Shown piece after piece: positions 15,616 through 23,257 of a stretch of 33,988 nt of DNA. Below the pieces are notes generated by a model. That model did not search any database. It was not told the DNA's origin and saw only the letters and a list, made by a program, of their open reading frames with translations. Position numbers and translations under genes: made by a program. The stretch is from Reyranella sp. (GTDB lineage Bacteria > Pseudomonadota > Alphaproteobacteria > Reyranellales > Reyranellaceae). The stretch is from contig JALHMO010000071.1 in the NCBI GenBank assembly GCA_022844015.1, positions 1 to 33,988 on the forward strand, read 5' to 3'. How positions within the stretch are numbered: the stretch's first letter is position 1; every line of letters starts with the position of its first letter.

Positions 15616-16413
15616 TCACTCGCCCTGGCCCAGCAGGCTGCCGGCGCGCCGCGACAGGCGGAAGAACCACTGGAAGACCTGGAAGCCGATCACGAGATAG
15701 GCCACCGACAGGGCGAAGGCGACGCCCAGCAGATCCCAGTGCACGGTCTGCTCGGCCATGATGGCGCGCATGCCCTCGAAGACGTAGGCGGTCGGCAGGC
15801 CGTAGGCGATCACCTGCAGCCATTGCGGCAGGACCGAGATCGGGTAGTAGACGCCGCTCACCGGCATGAGGATGAACACCGCCGCCCAGGCGAAGCTTTC
15901 GGCGCTCTGGCCGACCCGCATCACCAGCCCCGACATGGCGAGCCCGATCGACCACGAGAACATCTGCAGGATGGCGAAGAAGGCGATCAGCGGCAGGCCG
16001 AGCGAATAGATCGAGTAGCCGAAGAACGCCCAGGCCATCAGGGACACCGGGATCAGCCCCAGCAGGGTGCGCAGCAGGGCGGCGACGATGATGCCGGTCG
16101 CCAGCTCCCAGGACCGGATCGGGCTGACGAACAGGTGGCCGAGATTGCGCGACCAGATTTCCTCCAGGAAGGCGATCGACAGCGAGAGGTTGCCGCGCAC
16201 CACGACCTCCCACAGCAGCAGGCCCGACAGCAGCACGCCCGCCGCCTGGGCCACGAACGAGGCCTGCGGCAGCAGGTACTGGGTCATGAAGCCCCACATC
16301 ACCATCTGCACGGCCGGCCAGTAGATCGAATCGACCAGCCGCATCACCGAGCTGCGCCACAGGTGGATGTGGCGCATGACCAGCGCCCAGATGCGCTCCG
16401 CCGAGCCGATCAC
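15616..16413 (-). CDS. ABC-2 type transporter permease
   Basis: A 265-residue inner-membrane protein with about six hydrophobic segments (for example SFVAQAAGVLLSGLLLWEVVV, LGLPLIAFFAILQMFSWSIG and LLGVAFALSVAYLVIGFQVF). The layout and the motif FILMPVSGVYYPISVLPQWL followed by LPTAYVFEGMR are typical of ABC-2 export permeases. The GTG start overlaps the stop of the ATPase gene (GTGA), so both are translated from one message and form one exporter. The cargo is unknown; relatives export drugs, polysaccharides or lipid-linked compounds. Confidence 0.92.
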   Translation of the reverse strand: MIGSAERIWALVMRHIHLWRSSVMRLVDSIYWPAVQMVMWGFMTQYLLPQASFVAQAAGVLLSGLLLWEVVVRGNLSLSIAFLEEIWSRNLGHLFVSPIRSWELATGIIVAALLRTLLGLIPVSLMAWAFFGYSIYSLGLPLIAFFAILQMFSWSIGLAMSGLVMRVGQSAESFAWAAVFILMPVSGVYYPISVLPQWLQVIAYGLPTAYVFEGMRAIMAEQTVHWDLLGVAFALSVAYLVIGFQVFQWFFRLSRRAGSLLGQGE

Positions 16414-17195
16414 GACACCGGCTCCTTCCGGTCGAGCGAGTCGAGGCCGCGGCCGCGCCCGCGCGCCATGTCGAGGAACACCTCCTCCATGTCATCGCGG
16501 CCGAAGCGCTCGATCAGCTCGCGCGGGCTGCCGCGCTCGAACACGCGGCCGGCCTGCAGCAGGATGACGTCGTCGCACAGGCGCTCGACCTCGCCCATGT
16601 TGTGCGAGGCAAGCAGGATCGTGGCCCCGGTCTCGTGCTGATAGCTTTCGAGATAGCCGCGCACCCAGTCGGCGGTGTCGGGATCGAGCGAGGCCGTCGG
16701 CTCGTCGAGCAGCAGCACGTCGGGCTTGTTGATCAGCGCCTTGGCGAGCGCCACCCGGGTCTTCTGGCCGGCCGACAGCTTGCCCGCCTGGCGGTCGAGG
16801 AAGGCTGCCACCTGCATGTGCTCGGCGATCTCGTCGATCCGCCGCGAAAGCTTCCGCACGCCGTAGAGCCGGCCATAGAACAGCAGGTTCTGGCGCACCG
16901 TCAGGCGGTGCGGAAGATCGACATAGGGCGACGAGAAATTCATGCGCGGCAGGGCGGCGTAACGCCGGCGGCGCACGTCGATGCCGAGCACGGAGATCTC
17001 GCCCGCGGTCGGCTCGAGCAGGCCCAGCAGCATGGCGATCGTCGTCGTCTTGCCCGCGCCGTTGCCGCCCAGCAGGCCGAGCACCGCGCCGCGCGGGACG
17101 GCGAAGGTCAGGTCGTCGACCGCGACGATCTCGCCGTACTCCTTGCGCAGGTGACGGACTTCGATGGAGAGGGTTGTGGACACGCTAACTCTCAT
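16410..17195 (-). CDS. ABC transporter ATP-binding protein (ABC-2 exporter)
   Basis: A 261-residue cytoplasmic ATPase that pairs with the permease downstream. Walker A is GGNGAGKTT (near residues 43-51), the signature is LSAGQKTRV, Walker B is DVLLLDEPTASLD and the switch His is in LLASHNM. The overall pattern (DDLTFAVPRGAVLGLLGGN, GEISVLGIDV) is that of DrrA/CcmA-like exporter ATPases. The ATG at 17195 directly follows GGGGAGGAGT, which belongs to repeat family A; a GTG at 17183 would have longer spacing from the same purine run, so the exact start is uncertain by a few codons. Confidence 0.93.
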   Translation of the reverse strand: MRVSVSTTLSIEVRHLRKEYGEIVAVDDLTFAVPRGAVLGLLGGNGAGKTTTIAMLLGLLEPTAGEISVLGIDVRRRRYAALPRMNFSSPYVDLPHRLTVRQNLLFYGRLYGVRKLSRRIDEIAEHMQVAAFLDRQAGKLSAGQKTRVALAKALINKPDVLLLDEPTASLDPDTADWVRGYLESYQHETGATILLASHNMGEVERLCDDVILLQAGRVFERGSPRELIERFGRDDMEEVFLDMARGRGRGLDSLDRKEPVS

Positions 17196-17412
17196 ACTCC
17201 TCCCCGGCTCCGCCGGGGAGGTGTCGCGTCATACGCGACGGAGGGGTCATGAGCCATGGCACTGCTATCATTTGTGGCTCATGACCCCTCCGTCCGCGAT
17301 GACGCGGACACCTCCCCACTTCGTGGGGAGGGGAATGAGCGCCCTTCCGCGAGGCAGGCGACGGGTAGCGCGGAGTCCTCCCCAGCTTCGCTGCAGCGAA
17401 GCTGGGGAGGAC
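17196..17412. repeat. palindromic intergenic repeats, family A, with a 38-base perfect palindrome
   Basis: An inverted pair lies at about 17198-17256 and 17275-17334; its inner ends are GAGGGGTCATGAGCCA (17241-17256) and TGGCTCATGACCCCTC (17275-17290). A separate perfect palindrome without loop spans 17375-17412, each half reading GTCCTCCCCAGCTTCGCTG or its complement, five bases from the end of the aminotransferase gene. The palindrome lacks a T run but could still end transcription or block RNA decay. Confidence 0.75.
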
Positions 17413-17417
17413 ACTCG

Positions 17418-18635
17418 TTACAGCGCCGCGAGGGCCGCCTCGATGCGGTCGAGGCCCTTGCTGAGGCGATCGGCGCCGGCCGCGAAGCAGAGGCGCACGT
17501 GGCCCTCGCCGCCCGGACCGAACGCCTCGCCCGGCGCCAGGCCGACCTTGTGGTCCTTGGCCAGGGAAAGGCAGAACTTCATCGTGTCGCTCACGCCCTC
17601 GACCGAGAAGAAGGCATAGAACGCCGCCTCGGGCCGCGCGATGGTGACGCGGGGCTGCGCCGAGAGGCGCTGGAACACCAGCTCGTTGCCGGCCCGGCAG
17701 CGCTCCAGCATCGCGGCGATGAAGCCGTCGCCCTTCTCGAGCGCGGCGACCGCGCCGCGCTGCAGGAAGTGCGGCACGCCCGACGTGTTGATCTGCACCA
17801 GCTTGGCGAACTGCTCGCCGAGGCCCGCCGGGTGGGTGAGCCAGCCGACGCGCCAGCCGGTCATCGCCCACGGCTTGGAGAACGAGTTGAGCACGAGCAG
17901 CGGATCGTCCGGTCGCGCCTGCTCGAGGAAGGACGGCGCCACCGGGCGGCTGTAGATCAGCCGGGCGTAGACCTCGTCGGCCATCACCCACAGGCCGCGG
18001 CGGCGGGCGAAGTCGAGCACCGCGCGCTGCTCCTCCGACGTCATCGTCCAGCCCGTCGGGTTGCCCGGCGAGTTGACGAAGATCGCCCGCGTCCGCTCGT
18101 CGACGGCGTCGAACAGCTTCTGCAGGTCGAGCGTCCAGCGGCCGTCCGCCGTTCGGTCGAGCGGGGCGTAGCGTGGCTCGGCGCGCACCAGCCTGGCGGC
18201 GGACGTGATGTTCGGCCAGATCGGCGACACGATCACGATGTTGTCGCCGGGGTCGGCCAGAAGCTGGCAGCACAGCACGATCGCCTGCATGCCGCCCGTG
18301 GTGACGGTGATGCGATCGGCCGGGCAATCGATGCCGTACAGGCGCTGCGTGTAGGCCGAGAGCGCGGCCCGCAGCTCCGGGATGCCGCGCTGCCAGGTGT
18401 AGAAGGTCTCGCCCGCCTGCAGGCCCCTGGCCGCGGCGTCGCGCACGAAGTCGGGCGTCACGAGGTCGCCCTCGCCGAACCACAGCGGCACGATGTCGGG
18501 CTGGCCGAACACCGACGACGCCACCTCCGAGATCGGCGTCTCGGAGAGGTCGCGGGCGACCGGTCCGCTCAGCGAGGCCGCGAGGCCGGGCGGCTGGAAG
18601 CGCGTTTGATCTTGCATGGAGCCGAGGTAGCGCAT
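17418..18635 (-). CDS. class I/II pyridoxal-phosphate aminotransferase
   Basis: A 405-residue fold-type I PLP enzyme. The PLP-binding lysine is K254 in NSFSKPWAMTGWRVGW; other family marks are TTGGMQA (phosphate and ring binding, near 112), NSPGNPTGW near 188-196 and the Asp in VMADEVYARLIYSR (D220), with the substrate-carboxylate arginine in HVRLCFA near the end. It would transfer the amino group of an aspartate-, alanine- or aromatic-type amino acid to a 2-oxo acid; the specificity is not readable. No signal peptide. GGAAG lies before the ATG at 18635; a start at 18617 is possible. It is followed by palindromic repeats and is probably a single-gene unit. Confidence 0.92.
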   Translation of the reverse strand: MRYLGSMQDQTRFQPPGLAASLSGPVARDLSETPISEVASSVFGQPDIVPLWFGEGDLVTPDFVRDAAARGLQAGETFYTWQRGIPELRAALSAYTQRLYGIDCPADRITVTTGGMQAIVLCCQLLADPGDNIVIVSPIWPNITSAARLVRAEPRYAPLDRTADGRWTLDLQKLFDAVDERTRAIFVNSPGNPTGWTMTSEEQRAVLDFARRRGLWVMADEVYARLIYSRPVAPSFLEQARPDDPLLVLNSFSKPWAMTGWRVGWLTHPAGLGEQFAKLVQINTSGVPHFLQRGAVAALEKGDGFIAAMLERCRAGNELVFQRLSAQPRVTIARPEAAFYAFFSVEGVSDTMKFCLSLAKDHKVGLAPGEAFGPGGEGHVRLCFAAGADRLSKGLDRIEAALAAL

Positions 18636-18748
18636 CGGCCGGGCTTCCGCCAGACACCGGGCTGCCCGACAATTGTTCAGGCCAGCCCGACATTAATTGC
18701 TGGCCCGGCCTGTCGCTGGCCCGTTGACCGTCTGCCAGGAGTGGTCCG

Positions 18749-19051
18749 ATGAAGCGCGTCTCTCTCGTCATGTCCCTCGTGCTGTCGGCGACGGCGATTG
18801 CCGGCGGCTGCGCCGCGCCTGCGAGGTCGCTCGACCAGATCCGGCCCGGCATGAGCCGCCAGGAGGTCCAGTCGACGATCGGCCCGCCGCAGACCGTCGC
18901 CCACTCCCCCGGCAAGGAGTGCGCCTACTACACCATGCTCAAGGATTTCTGGAGCCGCGTGCCGTGGTCGGTCTCTGACCGCTACTACGTCTGCTACGAC
19001 GCGGGCCGGGTCGAGGCCTTCGGCAAGGTCGACGGCGCGGCGCCGCAGTGA
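18749..19051 (+). CDS. BamE/SmpA-like small lipoprotein
   Basis: A 100-residue product with a hydrophobic leader ending in a lipobox-like AIAGGC (Cys21), suggesting a lipoprotein. The mature part has the SmpA/OmlA/BamE pattern LDQIRPGMSRQEVQSTIGPP followed by beta strands (YYTMLKDFW, RYYVCYDAGRVEAFGKV). True BamE is part of the outer-membrane protein assembly complex, but short lipoproteins with this fold are numerous and often unrelated in function. AGGAG lies about nine bases before the ATG. It precedes the CYTH-like gene by 41 bases on the same strand. Confidence 0.75.
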   Translation: MKRVSLVMSLVLSATAIAGGCAAPARSLDQIRPGMSRQEVQSTIGPPQTVAHSPGKECAYYTMLKDFWSRVPWSVSDRYYVCYDAGRVEAFGKVDGAAPQ

Positions 19052-19092
19052 CATCGCGAACGTCGCACGCTAGCGTATCGCAGGGAGCAGGG

Positions 19093-20043
19093 ATGGCTGT
19101 CGCCGACAAGGAAACGACGCTGCAGGGCTGGCTGGAGGAGCGCTATCCCGGCACCTATGCGGACGGCAAGCGGCGCGACGAGCTGTGCTATCTGCAGTGC
19201 AAGCTGATCCTCAAGCCCGACCGGATCACCACGTCACGCGTGTTCAAGGAATTCGCCCACCTGGTGCGGCGTGCCGCCGAGGCGACCGGCGTCGCGTACG
19301 ACAGCACACCGAGATCCGAGCAGCGGCCCGAGGTGCGCGAGGTGCTGTTCCTCGATACCGGCGGCTTCCACCTCTACAACAACGGCTTCATCGTCCGCCG
19401 CCGCATCGCCTACGAGGACGGCTTCCCGATCGGCGATCCGGAGATCGTCTTCAAGTTCCGCTCGCCCCACATGAAGGCGGCCCAGGAACTCGACGTCCGG
19501 CCGACCATCGACGGCAAGTACAGGATCAAGTTCAAGCTCGAGGTCGTGCCGCTGCGCGACCGCATCGACGGCATGCGGCGGCTGATCTCGCACAATGTCG
19601 AGTTCGGGCTGAGCCAGGCGCCGCAGGCCGAGCGCATCGTCATGGCCTCGCTCGGCCACATGTCGCTGCACGAGCTGGCGACGATCTTCCCGCCGCTGGC
19701 GGCCATCCCGTGCGAGGGCTCGGACGACGTGTCGCTGGTCAATCAGACCATCGTCGAGGAGCTGATGCAGGACATCTGCCTGCTCGATTTCGGGCACCGG
19801 ACGGCGGCGACGGCCAACCTCGGGCTGTGGCGGTCGCGCGGCGACCATCACTCCTTCGTCGGCGAGTTCGCCTTTCAGCTGCGCTTCGACGGCCCCGACG
19901 GCATCGGCCACAAGGCGCTGCACGCCTGCGAGCGCTTCTTCCTCGAGCTCCAGCAGGTCTGCGCCGACTGGCTGGCGCTCACCACCACCAAGACCGGCGC
20001 CGTCTATCGCCTGAAGGGCAACCCGCCGCAGGCCCACGAATGA
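19093..20043 (+). CDS. CYTH/triphosphate-tunnel-like protein of unknown function
   Basis: A 316-residue cytoplasmic protein. The pattern of paired basic and acidic residues on beta strands (CYLQCKLILKPDR, EVLFLDTGGFHLYNNGFIVR, PEIVFKFRSP, YRIKFKLEVV) recalls the CYTH/triphosphate tunnel fold, in which such proteins handle polyphosphate or nucleotide triphosphates; the canonical ExExK start motif is not present, so the assignment is tentative. I start it at 19093, where GGGAGCAGGG precedes ATG; the frame is open to a GTG at 19048. The stop overlaps the start of the first chromate transporter gene (ATGA), so it is likely translated with that pair. Confidence 0.6.
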   Translation: MAVADKETTLQGWLEERYPGTYADGKRRDELCYLQCKLILKPDRITTSRVFKEFAHLVRRAAEATGVAYDSTPRSEQRPEVREVLFLDTGGFHLYNNGFIVRRRIAYEDGFPIGDPEIVFKFRSPHMKAAQELDVRPTIDGKYRIKFKLEVVPLRDRIDGMRRLISHNVEFGLSQAPQAERIVMASLGHMSLHELATIFPPLAAIPCEGSDDVSLVNQTIVEELMQDICLLDFGHRTAATANLGLWRSRGDHHSFVGEFAFQLRFDGPDGIGHKALHACERFFLELQQVCADWLALTTTKTGAVYRLKGNPPQAHE

Positions 20044-20612
20044 GCGACCCTGCCCCCACCGCTCCGCCCCCCACCGTCTCCCTGGCCAGGCTGTTCTGGG
20101 TGTTCTTCGTGATGGGCGCCACCAGCCTGGGCGGCGGCGTCGTCGGCTATCTGCGGACCGGCCTGGTGGTGCGCAACCGCTGGGTCGACGACGTCACCTT
20201 CGTCGAGCTCCTGTCGATCAGCCAGACCCTGCCGGGGCTCAACGCCACCAACATGTCGATCCTGGTCGGCGACCGGCTGCGCGGCGGCTGGGGCACCATC
20301 GTGGCCACGCTGGGCATGTGCCTGCCCGGCGCCACGCTGATGATCGGCGCGGCCTATGCCTACGGGATTGGCGGCGACGACCCGTGGTCCAAGGCCTTCC
20401 TGCACGGCATCGCCGCCGGGGCGCTCGGGCTGATCGTCGTGGTGATGGTCCAGCTCGGCGCCAAGGTCCTGAAGTCGCTGGCCGACTACCTCTTCGTGCT
20501 GGCGACGGCGGCGGCGGTGGCGGGCTTCGGCGTGCAGGTGCCCTATGCCCTGATCGTGGCTGGCATCGTCGCCATCTGGTGGCACCGCCCGCGCGACCGG
20601 ACGCCCAAATGA
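20040..20612 (+). CDS. chromate transporter, first half (short-chain CHR protein)
   Basis: A 190-residue membrane protein of the chromate ion transporter family. The N-terminal signature is GATSLGGGVVGYLRTGLVV followed by LSISQTLPGLNATNMSILVG; four or five hydrophobic segments follow. In the short-chain branch, two half-length proteins from adjacent genes together do the job of one long ChrA. The start overlaps the stop of the CYTH-like gene and its stop overlaps the start of the second half (ATGA at 20609). Family members export chromate or possibly related oxyanions, but many homologues have no proven substrate. Confidence 0.9.
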   Translation: MSDPAPTAPPPTVSLARLFWVFFVMGATSLGGGVVGYLRTGLVVRNRWVDDVTFVELLSISQTLPGLNATNMSILVGDRLRGGWGTIVATLGMCLPGATLMIGAAYAYGIGGDDPWSKAFLHGIAAGALGLIVVVMVQLGAKVLKSLADYLFVLATAAAVAGFGVQVPYALIVAGIVAIWWHRPRDRTPK

Positions 20613-21145
20613 AGCAGCTCGGCGACCTCGCGGGCGTCTTCGCCTACCTATCGCTGCTGACGGTCGGCGGCGGCATGGCGGCCTTCCCCGAGCTCAAGAC
20701 GCTCACGGTCGACGTCCATCACTGGGTGACCTTTCCCCAGCTCCTGCACTACTACAGCCTCGGCCAGCTGGCGCCCGGGCCCAACATGATGATGGTGGCC
20801 TCGATCGGCACCGTCGTCGCCGGCCTGCCCGGCGCCGCGGTGGCGCTGGTCGCCTTCTTCCTGCCGACCGGCGTGCTCACCTGGGGGATCGGCCGGCTGT
20901 GGACCCACATGCAGACCTGGCGCTGGCGGCCGGCCATCCAGACCGGGCTGGGCTCGGTATCGGTCGGCCTCGTGCTGGCGGGCGCCGTCATCATGGCCAA
21001 GGGCGCCGTCGTCGACGCCCTGCATGCGGCGATCGCCGCAGTGGTGTTCCTGCTGCTGCTGAAGACCAAGGTGAACCCGGCGTATCCGATCGTGGCCTCC
21101 GGCGTGATCGGCATCCTCGCCTACTGGCTGGCAGGGATCGGCTAG
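20609..21145 (+). CDS. chromate transporter, second half (short-chain CHR protein)
   Basis: A 178-residue membrane protein with the CHR signature in a second version: LTVGGGMAAFPELKTLTV, then YYSLGQLAPGPNMMMVASIG (the PGP motif) and hydrophobic helices up to ILAYWLAGIG. It overlaps the first half by four bases and should pair with it as a heterodimer. No chrB-type regulator or chromate-reductase gene is nearby, so a role in chromate resistance is not proven; sulphate-like oxyanion traffic is an alternative. Its stop overlaps that of the convergent MORN-repeat gene. Confidence 0.9.
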   Translation: MKQLGDLAGVFAYLSLLTVGGGMAAFPELKTLTVDVHHWVTFPQLLHYYSLGQLAPGPNMMMVASIGTVVAGLPGAAVALVAFFLPTGVLTWGIGRLWTHMQTWRWRPAIQTGLGSVSVGLVLAGAVIMAKGAVVDALHAAIAAVVFLLLLKTKVNPAYPIVASGVIGILAYWLAGIG

Positions 21146-21714
21146 CGCTCGGCTATGTTCTTCTTGGTGTCCGGCGTGCTGCCCGGCTGGCAGGACGCCC
21201 GCGGCACGCCGATCGCCACGACCCGCCCGTCCTCGCGGGCGAAGCAGCCCGCCTTCCAGTCGCCCGCGAAGGTATCGCCGTCGAGCTTGAACACGCCCTT
21301 GCCGTTCGGCACATCGTTGGCATAGCCGCCGTCGTAGCGCACGCCTTCGTTCCAGACGTAGTGACCCTCGCCGAGCCGCTTGCCGTTGCGGTAGGTCCCG
21401 ACGAAGCGATCGATCGGCCGGCCATGCTCGTACCACTGCGCCGTGCCGCGCCCCTCGGGCTGGCCCGCCCGGCAGGCGCCCGACCACTCGGCCTTGTCCT
21501 CGGGCGCCGGGTGCCAATCCCACATCCGGCAGCCGAGATCGGTGTCGAGCAGCCACGTGCCTGCCTCGCACGGCTCGTTCCAGCTGATTTGAATGGAATC
21601 GGGCTCACTCGGCGGACAGTCCTGACGGACCGACGAGGAAGGCAATGCCTGGGCGAGTGCCACACCGCCTGCCAGCAGGAACGCCAAGGTCAAAGAGACG
21701 CCAAGAAAACGCAT
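21142..21714 (-). CDS. secreted MORN-repeat protein
   Basis: About 190 residues with a signal peptide (MRFLGVSLTLAFLLAGGVAL, cleavage after ALA). The mature protein carries three MORN-type units in its second half: FVGTYRNGKRLGEGHYVW, YDGGYANDVPNGKGVFKL and FAGDWKAGCF. An earlier GACRAGQPEGRGTAQW is a fourth, weaker unit. Six Cys residues suggest disulphides in the periplasm. I choose 21714 because GGGGAT lies upstream; the frame is open to 21735. MORN repeats serve as protein or lipid contact modules; the specific role is unknown. Its last bases overlap the convergent chromate transporter gene. Confidence 0.85.
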   Translation of the reverse strand: MRFLGVSLTLAFLLAGGVALAQALPSSSVRQDCPPSEPDSIQISWNEPCEAGTWLLDTDLGCRMWDWHPAPEDKAEWSGACRAGQPEGRGTAQWYEHGRPIDRFVGTYRNGKRLGEGHYVWNEGVRYDGGYANDVPNGKGVFKLDGDTFAGDWKAGCFAREDGRVVAIGVPRASCQPGSTPDTKKNIAER

Positions 21715-21885
21715 CCATATCCCCAATCCCCGCATGTGGCGATATGAGGTAAACGTACATTAACACACCTGCCCGAACCGGATTGGATATTAATGCCGGT
21801 CGGCCATGCATATGAGCGAGTATCTCGCGAGGTGTGTATCCTGCGCCACACTGAGCGCGGCGTGCCGGGTGTGCTAGGGTCAGCC

Positions 21886-22458
21886 ATGGGTATCCTGATC
21901 CTCGGCCTGGTGCTGTTCATCGGCATCCACACCGTCACCACGCTCCGCCCGACACGGGCAGCGATCATCGGGCGTATCGGCGAAGGGCCCTACAAGGGCC
22001 TCTACTCGGTAGTGGCCTTGGCCGGCCTGCTGCTGATCGTCTGGGGTTTCAGCCTCTACCGCGGCGCCGGCTACATCCAGGTCTGGCATCCCCCCTGGGC
22101 GCTGTTTCACCCGATCTCGCTCGCCCTACTGTGGTTCGCCCTCGTCGCCCTGGCCGCGGCCTACGCGCCGGCGAGCCGGATCAAGTCGATCCTGCGCCAT
22201 CCCATGCTGGTCGGGGTCAAGGCGTGGGCGCTGTCCCACCTTCTGGTCAACGGCGACCTCGGCTCGATGGTGCTGTTCGGCAGCCTTCTCGCGTGGGCCG
22301 TCTACGACCGCATCGCCGACACGCGCCGGGGCTACCCCGGCGCGCCGCCGGTCACAAGCTGGGGCCGCAACGACGCCATCGTCGTGGCGATCGGCACGAT
22401 CGCCTACTTCGCCATCCTGTGGCTGCACGATTCGCTGTTCGGCGTCACGGCAGCGTAG
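21886..22458 (+). CDS. NnrU family membrane protein
   Basis: A 190-residue inner-membrane protein with about five hydrophobic helices (ILILGLVLFIGIHTVTTL, GLYSVVALAGLLLIVWGFSL, ISLALLWFALVALAAAYA and two more). The family marks are FIGIH near the start, the GPYKGLYSVVALAG turn and HPMLVGVKAWALSHLLVNGD in the middle. NnrU was named from a nitrite/nitric oxide reduction cluster, and relatives such as the 15-cis-zeta-carotene isomerase Z-ISO bind haem; no denitrification genes are near here. The start has no strong ribosome binding site; the frame is open to 21793 but the conserved family start is at 21886. Confidence 0.9.
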   Translation: MGILILGLVLFIGIHTVTTLRPTRAAIIGRIGEGPYKGLYSVVALAGLLLIVWGFSLYRGAGYIQVWHPPWALFHPISLALLWFALVALAAAYAPASRIKSILRHPMLVGVKAWALSHLLVNGDLGSMVLFGSLLAWAVYDRIADTRRGYPGAPPVTSWGRNDAIVVAIGTIAYFAILWLHDSLFGVTAA

Positions 22459-22582
22459 AGCGCCGATTGCAGCACGGTTGATGCAGCGGGACAGATCGGC
22501 GCAGGCCGCCGTCACAGAGCGGCCTCATTGCTGCTCAGGATCACGGGTGTCCGACAAGGACGCCTGTACAAGGAGTAGCCAA

Positions 22583-22915
22583 ATGATGAATCGTCCCCTC
22601 CTCGCCTCCCTGCTGATCGTCGCCTCGACCGCCGCCGCCAACGCCCAGACGGCCTGGCCTCCCTCGCCCTACGGCGGCGCCGGGATGCCGTCGCGCCCGC
22701 CGCTGCAGGACGACGCTCTGGGCCCGCGCAGCGAGCCGACCGTCACGGTCGCCACCGCGGTCGCGCGCACCCAGATCGAGAAAGGCGGCTACACCGGCGT
22801 GCGGGGCGTCAGCCGCGCCGCCGACGGCACCTGGCATGCGAGGGCGCGCAATGCCCAGAACGCGCCCGTGTCGGTCGTCCTCGACAACCAGGGCAATGTG
22901 AGCGAGGCGCGTTGA
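22583..22915 (+). CDS. small periplasmic protein, PepSY-like C-terminus
   Basis: A 110-residue secreted protein: AGGAG seven bases before the ATG at 22583, a signal peptide (MMNRPLLASLLIVASTAAAN, cleavage after ANA), a proline-rich linker (PPSPYGGAGMPSRPP) and a C-terminal part (IEKGGYTGVRGVSRAADGTW, then VVLDNQGNVSEAR) resembling the half-PepSY fold found in many small alphaproteobacterial periplasmic proteins. A related C-terminus appears in the protein at 27448-27813. Function unknown; binding or inhibition of peptidases is only a family-level guess. Confidence 0.75.
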   Translation: MMNRPLLASLLIVASTAAANAQTAWPPSPYGGAGMPSRPPLQDDALGPRSEPTVTVATAVARTQIEKGGYTGVRGVSRAADGTWHARARNAQNAPVSVVLDNQGNVSEAR

Positions 22916-22972
22916 CGCCGCGCGGCTGCACGCCCAAGGGTCCGCCCTAGCCAGGCGTTGAAGTAGAAGGAA

Positions 22973-23138
22973 TCCTCATCCTGAGAAGCGGCCGCAAGCC
23001 GCGTCTCGAAGGATGGGCCGCACAGAGGATCGTTGGAAAAGTGCTGTCGCAGCACACTTCACTGTTGTCCCCCCAAGGGGCGAAGGATACTTCGCCCTAA
23101 TCGAGACGGCCGCTTCGCGGCCTCCTCCGGGTGAGGTT
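22973..23138. repeat. palindromic intergenic repeat, family B
   Basis: CCTCATCCTGAGAAGCGGCCGCAAG... (about 22975-23012) ends in TCTCGAAGGATGGG; the inverted counterpart CGAGACGGCCGCTTCGCGG, followed by CTCCTCCGGGTGAGG, lies at 23101-23135. The remaining non-coding sequence in 22916-23257 holds a terminator at 23164-23194 and no gene. Confidence 0.7.
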
Positions 23139-23163
23139 CCTTTGTAGTTTTGACGCCCATGGA

Positions 23164-23194
23164 GGCCCGCCCCGTCCCCGACGGGGCGGGCCTT
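23164..23194 (+). terminator. strong hairpin, likely terminator
   Basis: GGCCCGCCCCGTC (23164-23176) and GACGGGGCGGGCC (23180-23192) form a perfect 13-base-pair stem with a three-base loop, followed by TTCCTGTTG. It lies between the periplasmic gene and the ThDP enzyme gene. The T run is short, so termination may be partial. Confidence 0.55.
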
Positions 23195-23257
23195 CCTGTT
23201 GCCTGGAGCGGTCGCCGGGCTATAGAGAATGTCACTGACCCGGCAACCGGAGTTGTC

